Source of the DNA: a virus
Length of the DNA stretch: 64,000 nt
Strand: one strand, 5' to 3'
Virus record (IMG/VR): IMGVR_UViG_3300032224_001146
Coordinates: 1-64,000 of that record
Part shown: one piece after another, positions 4,019-10,153 of the stretch
Layout: every line of letters begins with the position of its first letter
Position numbering within the stretch: position 1 is the first letter of the stretch
The notes under the pieces: model-generated
Told to the model about the DNA's origin: nothing
What the model saw: only the letters and a program-made list of their open reading frames with translations
The model's database searches: none
Position numbers and translations under genes: made by a program

Positions 4019-4308
4019 TTAATGACAAATTCATTACTGAATTTGCTACAGCATTAAAATCAGCTAAATATGAACACAAGAGCTATTACCTATCTGATGA
4101 GAACCTTGCTGAAGCAATGCTAGAGCACACTGTAAAATTGCTAGAAGGCTATCTGAGACGTTGTGAGAATGTCTCTGAGGGTAACTGTACAATCTGGTGG
4201 AAACATGAAGAATGCTTGACCCTACAGGGTATTCTTTTTGATATGACAGGAAATGAAAAGTATATGCGGGGATCCATGCATCAAGAAAGAATGTGGATAA
4301 GAAGATAA
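4015..4308 (+). CDS. Small helical phage protein (97 aa)
   Basis: A 97-residue protein starting at GTG 4015, coupled to the preceding microprotein by GTGA. It is mainly helical (FITEFATALKSAKYEHKSYY, then LAEAMLEHTVKLLEGYLRRC) with Cys/Trp residues in the second half (CTIWWKHEECLTLQG) and a basic end (MWIRR). I do not recognise a family. The opposite-strand frame over the same DNA looks like a shadow. A strong hairpin terminator lies 37 bases downstream. Confidence 0.7.
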   Translation: MINDKFITEFATALKSAKYEHKSYYLSDENLAEAMLEHTVKLLEGYLRRCENVSEGNCTIWWKHEECLTLQGILFDMTGNEKYMRGSMHQERMWIRR

Positions 4309-4310
4309 TA

Positions 4311-4328
4311 ATTCTAGTCAACTAGAAT
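4311..4328. repeat. 18-bp palindrome containing TAGTCAACTA
   Basis: ATTCTAGT-CA-ACTAGAAT directly after the stop codon at 4308. Parts of the same sequence recur at 3787-3796 (TAGTCAACCAG), 4444-4455 (TTCTAGTCAACT) and 6471-6480 (CAGTCAACTA). On the minus strand each contains TTGACT, and at 4447-4452 this forms a promoter -35. Confidence 0.5.
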
Positions 4329-4337
4329 ATTTGTGTA

Positions 4338-4417
4338 AATAAACGAAAATCCCTTCGGAGGCGGATCCTAGGGGATTTTCTAATGTAAGGGAGAATGGTG
4401 GTTCTCAACCATACACT
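4338..4417 (-). ncRNA. Candidate small RNA (about 80 nt)
   Basis: A minus-strand promoter (TTGACT at 4447-4452, 17-base spacer, TATTCT at 4424-4429) faces the terminator at 4345-4380, with no ORF of useful length between them. The predicted transcript of about 80 nt contains a small internal hairpin (GAGAA...TTCTC, 4392-4406) and the terminator stem. No RNA family is recognised. It could instead be the read-through of an unseen gene on this strand. Confidence 0.4.
4345..4380. terminator. Bidirectional intrinsic terminator
   Basis: GAAAATCCC (4345-4353) pairs with GGGATTTTC (4372-4380) around an 18-base loop. The arms end in A/T runs, so U-rich tails form in both directions. It can end the plus-strand cluster 3823-4308 and a minus-strand transcript starting near 4417. 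Confidence 0.75.
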
Positions 4418-4423
4418 ACTATA

Positions 4424-4452
4424 AGAATAACATAAGTGTAATTTCTAGTCAA
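4424..4452 (-). promoter_or_regulatory. Sigma70-type promoter for the candidate small RNA
   Basis: TTGACT-N17-TATTCT with TGT in front of the -10. It lies immediately downstream of the 4453-4542 ORF, so it can only serve sequence between 4420 and the terminator. Confidence 0.55.
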
Positions 4453-4542
4453 CTATATTACTGGATTGGCTTCAATAAAATCTACACCATCATCAATACT
4501 AGCTGTATGTTCTTTAGAACAATTTCCACACTCTTTGCACAT
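4453..4542 (-). CDS. Cys-cluster microprotein (29 aa)
   Basis: A 29-residue ORF, MCKECGNCSKEHTASIDDGV onwards, with a CxxCGxC cluster at the N-terminus that could bind zinc or iron. It starts one base before the stop codon of the upstream gene (4543-4719). It is the last gene of a minus-strand operon that also encodes two longer Cys-cluster proteins. Function is unknown. Confidence 0.45.
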   Translation of the reverse strand: MCKECGNCSKEHTASIDDGVDFIEANPVI

Positions 4543-4719
4543 TTACCATTTACCTATAGGACATGATTCATTAAGACTAGTTGCTTTAACTGGTGCATAA
4601 CATCCACACTTATTGCAATATAAATTAGTTAGATCTAAAAATGGGCAGGCAGAACAAAGCTTCACTCTTGTAGCATATAGATCTTTATGAGCTTGATTTA
4701 CAAATACTGGTTGATCCAT
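4543..4719 (-). CDS. Four-Cys CPxxKW-type metal-binding protein (58 aa)
   Basis: Contains CSACPFLDLTNLYCNKCGCY and ends CPIGKW, the pattern CxxCP-N8-CxxCGC-N12-CPxxKW that is also found at 17151-17420 and, degenerate, at 4719-4928. Short proteins with this signature are common in tailed phages and resemble the DUF6171 type (from memory); metal binding is likely, the role unknown. I choose the ATG at 4719 because it overlaps the upstream stop as TAATG. A longer version from 4740 is possible (65 residues). Confidence 0.7.
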   Translation of the reverse strand: MDQPVFVNQAHKDLYATRVKLCSACPFLDLTNLYCNKCGCYAPVKATSLNESCPIGKW

Positions 4720-4928
4720 TAAAAATTCCCAATAGGACAATCAAAAGCGGGATCAGAGTAATAACTCTTTGAGTGTATATCTACCATAGTACACTTTAAC
4801 TCAGTATGATCAAACTCTACACAAGATGTACAGATCTCTTGTCTAAATTCAGCAAGTAGATTTCTTTGTAGCTTTGGCTCTAAAGGGGGTAATTCATTAG
4901 GGTTTAATATTGTCATCTTCTGGTGCAT
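4719..4928 (-). CDS. Degenerate CPxxxx-type Cys protein (69 aa)
   Basis: A 69-residue relative of the neighbouring 4543-4719 protein. It keeps ICTSCVEFDHTELKC and the final CPIGNF, but the central CxxCGC pair is reduced to one Cys, so the metal site may be incomplete. It overlaps the upstream gene by 32 bases. The start is uncertain: AGGA lies very close to the ATG at 4928, and an internal ATG at 4916 is possible. Confidence 0.6.
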   Translation of the reverse strand: MHQKMTILNPNELPPLEPKLQRNLLAEFRQEICTSCVEFDHTELKCTMVDIHSKSYYSDPAFDCPIGNF

Positions 4929-5118
4929 TTCCTGCTAATGATGGATTAGGTCCTAAAATTTGTCCCGCCGCATGCATGTTGACCACATTCTGCACAAGCT
5001 CAGCATTTTCTGTAATGCCTGTTGCAATGATGGTCAAGATATCATAAATGCGGGCTAGTTGGATATATGTAGCCATGGCTACGTTATCTTCAATGTTGTT
5101 ATTTACTTCTTCTGACAT
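4897..5118 (-). CDS. Small helical phage protein (73 aa)
   Basis: The protein starts MSEEVNNNIEDNVAMATYIQ and is largely helical, with a hydrophobic central helix (LARIYDILTIIATGITENAEL) and a Pro/Asn-rich acidic tail. I choose the ATG at 5118 because GAGGCG lies just upstream; the upstream in-frame ATG at 5160 has no ribosome binding site. The composition resembles small phage oligomerising proteins, but no family is recognised. It is the first gene of the operon running down to 4453. Confidence 0.65.
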   Translation of the reverse strand: MSEEVNNNIEDNVAMATYIQLARIYDILTIIATGITENAELVQNVVNMHAAGQILGPNPSLAGNAPEDDNIKP

Positions 5119-5194
5119 TTCTCGCCTCTTCATAATATTTACGTAAATGTCCCCGCACATGTTTATGTGAGGACAAATGCTTTCTGATCTTCTT

Positions 5195-5223
5195 ATTATA
5201 GCAAATGGATTGATTAATGGAAA
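5195..5223 (-). promoter_or_regulatory. Promoter of the 4453-5118 operon
   Basis: Minus-strand TATAAT (5195-5200) preceded by TGC gives a strong extended -10. The -35 position holds only TTTCCA. It is about 75 bases upstream of the first start codon. Confidence 0.55.
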
Positions 5224-5248
5224 GTGCTTCTACGCCGCCGAGCACTTT
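5221..5248. terminator. Hairpin with T-run, possible terminator or attenuator
   Basis: AAAGTGCT (5221-5228) pairs with AGCACTTT (5241-5248), followed on the plus strand by more Ts. The T-run favours plus-strand termination, yet the only long genes here are on the minus strand, where the hairpin lies in the leader of transcripts from 5355. It may act as an attenuator. Confidence 0.45.
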
Positions 5249-5275
5249 TTTTCGCACTAATTTAGGCCCATATAA

Positions 5276-5326
5276 TTATTGTGAAATAAATGTTTCGTGT
5301 ATATAAAATGTGGTGGCAGTAATCAT
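5276..5326 (-). CDS. Possible 16-residue leader peptide
   Basis: MITATTFYIHETFISQ, preceded by AAAAGGAG at a usable distance, lies in the 5' leader between the promoter at 5355 and the hairpin at 5221-5248. The layout (promoter, short ORF, hairpin, genes) resembles a translational attenuator, but an ORF this short can occur by chance. Confidence 0.25.
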   Translation of the reverse strand: MITATTFYIHETFISQ

Positions 5327-5354
5327 GTTAGCTGGCTCCTTTTCCGTCTGTTAT

Positions 5355-5360
5355 TATTAT
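5355..5360 (-). promoter_or_regulatory. GG-TATAAT promoter -10
   Basis: Minus-strand TATAAT directly preceded by GG, at the very end of the 5370-5630 gene and within an imperfect inverted repeat (CCGTAAGG...CCTACGG). The -35 is weak. It would give a long leader for the 4453-5118 operon. Confidence 0.4.
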
Positions 5361-5369
5361 ACCGTAGGA

Positions 5370-5630
5370 TTATGCCTTACGGGGAGTTTTTTGAGCAAGA
5401 TCTAAAACCTGAGCTACAAATTCTGGTGTATCTACGTACATATTTAAAATTTTCCACTCATGACATCTAGCAACATTTAAGCCCCTTGGCTTAATGTCAG
5501 GGCAACCCTGATAAATTTGACCAGTCTCTTGATCAATCAGTAACCATTTTTGTGGAGCTTTAGTTTTTACTGCTAATGCAATTGTTTCTTCAAGTTCTTC
5601 AACTTCTCGCCCGTCAATTAACTTTCTCAT
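5370..5630 (-). CDS. Small phage protein, unknown function (86 aa)
   Basis: An 86-residue protein with a helical N-terminus (MRKLIDGREVEELEETIALA), a beta-like middle (WLLIDQETGQIYQG) and a helical end. The WLLID-E-TGQ-YQG motif looks like a small folded domain; I cannot name it. It overlaps the upstream zinc-ribbon gene by 4 bases (ATGA-type coupling), suggesting the two are made together. No membrane or secretion signal. Confidence 0.7.
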   Translation of the reverse strand: MRKLIDGREVEELEETIALAVKTKAPQKWLLIDQETGQIYQGCPDIKPRGLNVARCHEWKILNMYVDTPEFVAQVLDLAQKTPRKA

Positions 5631-5824
5631 GCCATCCCATGTTTCTCAAGATACTTTACCAGTTTATCGTAAAGTTCTAAACCTACAAAATTTTTGTATC
5701 CACAATCTAAGCAATATAAATATAGCTCATCGTCTAAAGTTAAATTAGGCATTAACATTACCTGATCCATTGGACAAATCAGCGGGGGAACTTTTGATTC
5801 CCCCGCCAACTCTTGATAAGCCAC
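5627..5824 (-). CDS. Zinc-ribbon-like small protein (65 aa)
   Basis: A 65-residue protein with two Cys pairs about 21 residues apart: CPMD near residue 17 and CLDCG near residue 38. This is the spacing of a rubredoxin-like zinc ribbon, followed by a helical tail (LELYDKLVKYLEKHG). Similar ribbons occur in phage proteins that contact nucleic acids or transcription machinery, which remains a guess here. It lies 27 bases downstream of the lysozyme-like gene. Confidence 0.7.
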   Translation of the reverse strand: MAYQELAGESKVPPLICPMDQVMLMPNLTLDDELYLYCLDCGYKNFVGLELYDKLVKYLEKHGMA

Positions 5825-5851
5825 GATTACTTGTGTTTTAATTTACTGTCC

Positions 5852-6406
5852 CTATGCTTTCTGCATTGTTAAACACTTTGTGGGAAACTCCTCTAGGAAT
5901 TTCTTATATCTTACAGTTCCATAACTTGACCAAGAACTCCAGTCCTTGCCCCCGTTACTCATTCTATAAACGACATCTGCGTTTAAAATGGGGTTGAATA
6001 ATTTTGAATCGGAAGTGAGATTATATTTATCTCTTCTTTCCACTCCAAGATAACCAAGCATATTTACTTGGAAGATCCCATATGAGTGATCCCCTGTTCG
6101 TTTGTTTCCATTAAAAGCAAGCGGTCTTCCGTTAGACTCTGTCTTAGACACAGCCCACGCCTTTCTTAGAGCAAGATTGTTAAATCCAGCAATGCTTAAA
6201 ACTTCTACAAGTTGACAGTCACTTAATTCAGTTGCCTTACTATAAGTTTCTATCTTTTGTGCCATAAGAGCCGCAGCGTTTGGCTGGACAATTAAGGCAT
6301 TTGCAGGAACGGTTGTGTGTGTTACAAAAATAGCTGCTACCGCAAACATTACGAATATGGTAGAATTACTAAGTAACTCATAAAAACGTTTCATACTTTT
6401 CTCCAT
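5852..6406 (-). CDS. Secreted lysozyme/transglycosylase-like muralytic protein
   Basis: A 184-residue protein with an N-terminal membrane/signal segment (TIFVMFAVAAIFVT, residues ~15-28) ending in an AxA-type site (PANA, residues ~33-36). It is followed by a lysozyme-like domain: KTESNG carries the likely catalytic Glu, GDHSYGIFQVNMLG is the typical SLT/lysozyme core motif, and NGGKDWSSW follows. This arrangement resembles actinobacteriophage lytic transglycosylases. I start it at 6406 because AAAGGAGG is correctly spaced there; the longer frame to 6448 has no ribosome binding site. It probably cleaves cell-wall glycan after export, as endolysin or cell-wall modifier. Confidence 0.8.
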   Translation of the reverse strand: MEKSMKRFYELLSNSTIFVMFAVAAIFVTHTTVPANALIVQPNAAALMAQKIETYSKATELSDCQLVEVLSIAGFNNLALRKAWAVSKTESNGRPLAFNGNKRTGDHSYGIFQVNMLGYLGVERRDKYNLTSDSKLFNPILNADVVYRMSNGGKDWSSWSSYGTVRYKKFLEEFPTKCLTMQKA

Positions 6407-6439
6407 TGGCAAAACCTCCTTTAGAGACAGTGAATATAA

Positions 6440-6468
6440 TCTTAACATTGATAGAACAACCCTGTCAA
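6440..6468 (-). promoter_or_regulatory. Promoter for the lysozyme-like gene
   Basis: Minus-strand TTGACA (6463-6468), 17-base spacer and TTAAGA (6440-6445). A second TTGACT (6472-6477), part of the TAGTCAAC repeat, lies just upstream. The intergenic stretch 6407-6490 also serves the divergent gene at 6491, for which TATAAT on the plus strand (6433-6438) is a candidate -10. Confidence 0.45.
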
Positions 6469-6490
6469 GTCAGTCAACTAGAAAGTAATC

Positions 6491-7483
6491 ATGAATATTT
6501 CTTATTACACAGTAAAAGCGGGATTAAATCCTGCTGTTGGCTTCGGATATGCAGGTCAAAATATAGTTAGATCATTACAAGAATTGGGACATAATGTAAC
6601 TTATGCAAACCCTAAAGCTGACATTCAACTAAATTTTACACAACCAGATAATTTTAAGTTTCATAAAGGTCAATATCAAATTGGTTATACTCCATGGGAA
6701 TCAACTCATATTGCAAAAGATTGGGTTGAAAAATTTAATGCATGTGATGAAGTTTGGGCAACTTCTAAATGGACTGCGGATGTTTTTGAAAATGCAGGTA
6801 TTGACAAAAAAGTTAAAATATACATGCATGGAATTGAAGACATTTGGAAACCAAAAAAAAGAATCCAAAGGGATGTTATTAGATTTTTACATGTTGGAGA
6901 ACCTTCACCAAGAAAAGGTGGACAACAAGTTGTAGATACTTTTATTAAGTTATTTGGAAATAATCTAGATTATCATTTAACTATCAAGTGCCATCTTAAT
7001 AATACTATTAGAGTATATAATAAATATAATATATTATCTTTACCTAATATATATAATAATATATCAATTATAACAGATGAATATGAACCTTGTCAACTGG
7101 TAAATCTTTTTCACTCTCATGATATACTTTTGTATCCAAGTTGGGGAGAAGGTTTTGGTTTTATCCCGCTTCAAGGTTTAGCAACTGGCATGCCAGTAAT
7201 TTCAACTTATGATTGGGCCCCATACAAACAATTCCTTGGACCATTAAAGTTAAAGTCTAAACTTTCTAGTGAGACTTTACCAAAATCACTTGGTCACACT
7301 TATGTTGGAGAAATGTACAAACCAGATCAAGAACATCTTGAGTCTCTTATGTATGACGCAGTTATAAATTTTAAAATGTATTCTGATTTTTATTTTGCTC
7401 AGTCAACTAGAATACATGAACAATATAACTGGTTACAGTTGACTAAGAATGCTTTTGCAGATTTAGAAAAAAAATTTTCTTAG
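6491..7483 (+). CDS. GT4-like glycosyltransferase
   Basis: A 330-residue GT-B-fold glycosyltransferase of the family 4 type, which transfers a sugar from a nucleotide donor. The N-terminal domain starts MNISYYTVKAGLNPAVGFGY; the C-terminal nucleotide-binding domain has LHVGEPSPRKGGQQVV (residues ~134-149) and the donor-site block SWGEGFGFIPLQGLATGMPV (~218-237). The usual second Glu of the E-x7-E motif is Gln (EGFGFIPLQ), which may affect activity. The acceptor is unknown: phage glycosyltransferases modify host surface polymers, phage DNA or virion proteins. No DNA-base-modifying partner gene is visible. The ribosome binding site is weak. Confidence 0.8.
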   Translation: MNISYYTVKAGLNPAVGFGYAGQNIVRSLQELGHNVTYANPKADIQLNFTQPDNFKFHKGQYQIGYTPWESTHIAKDWVEKFNACDEVWATSKWTADVFENAGIDKKVKIYMHGIEDIWKPKKRIQRDVIRFLHVGEPSPRKGGQQVVDTFIKLFGNNLDYHLTIKCHLNNTIRVYNKYNILSLPNIYNNISIITDEYEPCQLVNLFHSHDILLYPSWGEGFGFIPLQGLATGMPVISTYDWAPYKQFLGPLKLKSKLSSETLPKSLGHTYVGEMYKPDQEHLESLMYDAVINFKMYSDFYFAQSTRIHEQYNWLQLTKNAFADLEKKFS

Positions 7484-7486
7484 ACC

Positions 7487-7515
7487 TTGCCTCTATAAAA
7501 AGTTTTAGGTATACT
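7487..7515 (+). promoter_or_regulatory. Late-type promoter of the ribonucleotide reductase gene
   Basis: TTGCCT (7487-7492), 17-base spacer ending GG, TATACT (7510-7515). It begins right after the glycosyltransferase stop and is about 50 bases upstream of the reductase start. Confidence 0.7.
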
Positions 7516-7567
7516 TAGACTTCAACTAAAAATAATATTAACCTGTATGGTGGAAGAGAGTTTATAA

Positions 7568-9502
7568 ATGTCACAAACAATTGCTAACCCTTATGAGAAC
7601 TTTATTGCTCTGTCTCGTTATGCGAGATGGCTGCAAGAAGAAAATCGTCGTGAGACATGGGGAGAAACGGTTGATAGATATTTTGCTTTCATGCTTGATC
7701 ACTTAAAGGAAAATAATTTATACACACCAGACCCAAAGCTTGTTGAAGAGTTAAGATCTGCAGTATTTAACAGAAGCGTTATGCCATCAATGCGTTCTGT
7801 AATGACTGCAGGTGCAGCTCTTGACAGAGACCATGTAGCAGGATATAACTGTTCATTCGTTCCAGTTGATTCACCAAGATCATTTGACGAAACTATGTAT
7901 ATCCTTATGTGTGGTACAGGTGTTGGATTCTCTGTTGAATATAAGTATGTTAATAAACTTCCTTCCGTCCCAGAGTCACTTGAAAAGTCTGACACAGTTA
8001 TTGTTGTAGAAGATTCAAAGCAAGGTTGGGCAAAAGCATACCGTGAACTTCTAGCATTGCTTTGGACAGGACACATTCCAGCAATTGATGTTTCAAAAGT
8101 TCGCCCATCAGGTGCACGTCTTAAGACAATGGGTGGACGTTCATCAGGACCACAACCACTTGTAAATCTTTTTGATTTTACAGTTGCAAAGTTTAAAAAC
8201 GCAACTGGTCGTCAACTAAAACCAATTGAAGCACATGACATTATGTGCAAGATTGGTGAAGTAGTAGTTGTTGGTGGAGTTCGTCGTTCTGCTATGATTT
8301 CACTTTCAAACATTAACGACCTAGAAATGGCACAAGCAAAATCTGGTAACTGGTGGGAAAACAATACACAACGTGCACTTTCAAATAACTCTGTTGCTTA
8401 TTCTCGCAAACCAGCAATGGAACAATTTATTGCAGAATGGAAATCTTTATATGATTCAAAATCAGGCGAACGTGGAATTTACAATGTGGCAGCAGCCCAA
8501 AAGCAAGCAGCCAAGTATGGTCTTCGTGATTCAGAAGTTCATTACGGAACAAATCCTTGCTCGGAAATCATTCTCCGTCCTTATCAGTTTTGTAATCTTT
8601 CAGAAGTCGTATTACGTGAAAAAGATACAGTTGAAGATGTTGCCAATAAAGTACGTTTGGCAACAATTCTTGGAACATGGCAATCTACGCTAACTGACTT
8701 TAAGTATCTTCGTAAAATTTGGAAAGACAACACAGAAGAAGAACGCCTGCTTGGAGTTTCTTTGACTGGACAGTTTGGACACAAGTTTTTTTCAGGCAAG
8801 CAGGGTCTTGCAAAGTTAGAAGAAGCATTAAATGGCCTTCGTGAATATGCAAGAGATGTTAATACTAAAGAAGCTGGGAAAATTGGGATTCCCGTTTCTG
8901 CCGCAATTACTTGCGTAAAGCCTTCAGGCACTGTATCTCAATTGGTCGGGGTATCTTCAGGAATGCATCCATGGCATTCACAATATTACACACGTACAGT
9001 ACGTGGGGACAAGAAAGATCCACTTTCAACATTCCTTAAAGAAGTTGGAATTCCAGTGGAAGATGATGTCATGAAGCCAGATGACACATATGTATTTTCA
9101 TTTCCAGTAAAGGCACCAGAAGGTGCAATCCTTAGAAATGATTTAACTGCTTTAGAGCATCTTGAAACATGGTTGGTTTATCAACGTGCTTGGTGTGAAC
9201 ACAAGCCATCAATTACAGTTTCTGTAAAAGAAGATGAGTGGATGGAAGTAGGAGCTTGGGTATACAAGCACTTTGATGAAGTATCAGGAATATCTTTCCT
9301 TCCTCATTCAGATCACACATACAAGCAAGCTCCATATCAGGAGACAACAAAAGAAGAATATATGGCACTTGTAGAAAAGATGCCTAAGACTATTCGCTGG
9401 GAAGATCTTTCTTTCTATGAGACAGAAGATGGAACTAGCGGAACACAAACACTCGCCTGTACTTCTGACGGGAATTGTGAGATTGTAGATATTTCTGCCT
9501 AG
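7568..9502 (+). CDS. nrdJ: Adenosylcobalamin-dependent ribonucleoside-triphosphate reductase (class II)
   Basis: Monomeric class II ribonucleotide reductase, which reduces ribonucleotides to 2'-deoxyribonucleotides using a thiyl radical generated from coenzyme B12. At 644 residues it is shorter than the Lactobacillus enzyme (~740). Visible elements: NCSFVPVDSPRSFDETMYIL with MCGTGVGFS (residues ~96-122), the radical-site loop NPCSEI (~331-336) followed by FCNLSEV, and a C-terminal redox Cys pair (LACTSDGNCEIV). It supplies dNTPs for phage DNA synthesis independent of oxygen. It implies that the host makes or imports B12. It lies alone between a late-type promoter and the holin-like gene. Confidence 0.93.
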   Translation: MSQTIANPYENFIALSRYARWLQEENRRETWGETVDRYFAFMLDHLKENNLYTPDPKLVEELRSAVFNRSVMPSMRSVMTAGAALDRDHVAGYNCSFVPVDSPRSFDETMYILMCGTGVGFSVEYKYVNKLPSVPESLEKSDTVIVVEDSKQGWAKAYRELLALLWTGHIPAIDVSKVRPSGARLKTMGGRSSGPQPLVNLFDFTVAKFKNATGRQLKPIEAHDIMCKIGEVVVVGGVRRSAMISLSNINDLEMAQAKSGNWWENNTQRALSNNSVAYSRKPAMEQFIAEWKSLYDSKSGERGIYNVAAAQKQAAKYGLRDSEVHYGTNPCSEIILRPYQFCNLSEVVLREKDTVEDVANKVRLATILGTWQSTLTDFKYLRKIWKDNTEEERLLGVSLTGQFGHKFFSGKQGLAKLEEALNGLREYARDVNTKEAGKIGIPVSAAITCVKPSGTVSQLVGVSSGMHPWHSQYYTRTVRGDKKDPLSTFLKEVGIPVEDDVMKPDDTYVFSFPVKAPEGAILRNDLTALEHLETWLVYQRAWCEHKPSITVSVKEDEWMEVGAWVYKHFDEVSGISFLPHSDHTYKQAPYQETTKEEYMALVEKMPKTIRWEDLSFYETEDGTSGTQTLACTSDGNCEIVDISA

Positions 9503-9511
9503 TGGTAGAAT
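9483..9511 (+). promoter_or_regulatory. Promoter of the holin-like gene
   Basis: TTGTAG (9483-9488), 17-base spacer ending GG, TAGAAT (9506-9511). It overlaps the end of the reductase gene. The predicted transcript begins at the triloop hairpin GGGAC-AGA-GTCCC (9519-9531), just before AAAGGAG. Confidence 0.55.
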
Positions 9512-9545
9512 ATTGTTAGGGACAGAGTCCCAAAAGGAGAAATAA

Positions 9546-9731
9546 ATGAACAAGCAATTACAAGCAGCACTAGCATCTTATGCTAGAACAGCAGTATCAG
9601 CAGTACTAGCCATGTACTTGGCTGGAAATACAGACACAAAGGCTTTGGCAAGTGCAGCAATTGCATCTGTAGCTGGACCTTTGTTACGTGCATTAAATCC
9701 AAAAGACAGTGCATTTGGTATTACAAAGTAA
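9546..9731 (+). CDS. Holin-like small membrane protein (61 aa)
   Basis: A 61-residue protein with one or two helices rich in Ala, Val and Leu (YARTAVSAVLAMYLAG, residues ~12-27, and ASAAIASVAGPLLRAL, ~35-50), consistent with a small membrane protein such as a holin. Similar short proteins ending LNPxDxAFG occur in actinobacteriophage lysis or structural regions (from memory). It has its own promoter, a strong AAAGGAG ribosome binding site and a terminator downstream, so it is separately controlled. If it is the holin, its partner is probably the lysozyme-like protein at 5852-6406. Confidence 0.55.
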   Translation: MNKQLQAALASYARTAVSAVLAMYLAGNTDTKALASAAIASVAGPLLRALNPKDSAFGITK

Positions 9732-9748
9732 CTAAATACTTTAGAACG

Positions 9749-9780
9749 GCCTCTATGATAAAATGAGCATAGAGGCTTTT
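9749..9780 (+). terminator. Intrinsic terminator
   Basis: GCCTCTATG (9749-9757) and CATAGAGGC (9768-9776) form a perfect 9-bp stem around a 10-base loop, followed by TTTT. It ends the holin-like transcript before the fibre genes. Confidence 0.85.
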
Positions 9781-9802
9781 CTATTTATATAAGGTGGTAA
9801 TT

Positions 9803-10153
9803 GTGGCTGCAACCAAAAATTTTGATGTTGATCAAAACGCTACTTTTTCATTTCGTATAGAATATAAAGATTCTTTAGATAATCCAATTAATTTAACTGG
9901 ATCAACTGCTAAAATGCAGGTTAGAGATTTAAAGGGTGGAAAGCAATTAGTTGCTACTCTCTCAACACCACATTCAAGCGGAATTGATATTGATGGACCA
10001 AATGGTGTTGTTAATGTTACAATTCCCGCCGCTTCTACAAATAAATTTATTTATCCAAAATCAGCTTATGATCTTGTGATTACAGATACAAATGGAAACA
10101 AGATTAGATTGCTTGAAGGATTTTTAACTCTTAATAGATCGGTAACAATTTAA
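9803..10153 (+). CDS. Baseplate/fibre-associated beta-sandwich protein (116 aa)
   Basis: A 116-residue all-beta protein, MAATKNFDVDQNATFSFRIE onwards, with the pattern TAKMQVRDLKGGKQLVATLS and a C-terminal IRLLEGFLTLNRSVT. It resembles the N-terminal domain of upper-baseplate proteins (BppU-like) that precede fibre genes in phages. I start it at GTG 9803, correctly spaced from AGGTGG; the longer frame from 9794 overlaps that site. Its stop overlaps the next start (TAATG), so it probably attaches or caps the fibre made from the following genes. Confidence 0.65.
   Translation: MAATKNFDVDQNATFSFRIEYKDSLDNPINLTGSTAKMQVRDLKGGKQLVATLSTPHSSGIDIDGPNGVVNVTIPAASTNKFIYPKSAYDLVITDTNGNKIRLLEGFLTLNRSVTI

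Noticed and set aside
4064-4321. A minus-strand 85-residue frame opposite the 4015-4308 gene
   Set aside because: It is the antisense of a coupled plus-strand gene, has no ribosome binding site, and starts inside the TAGTCAAC palindrome.
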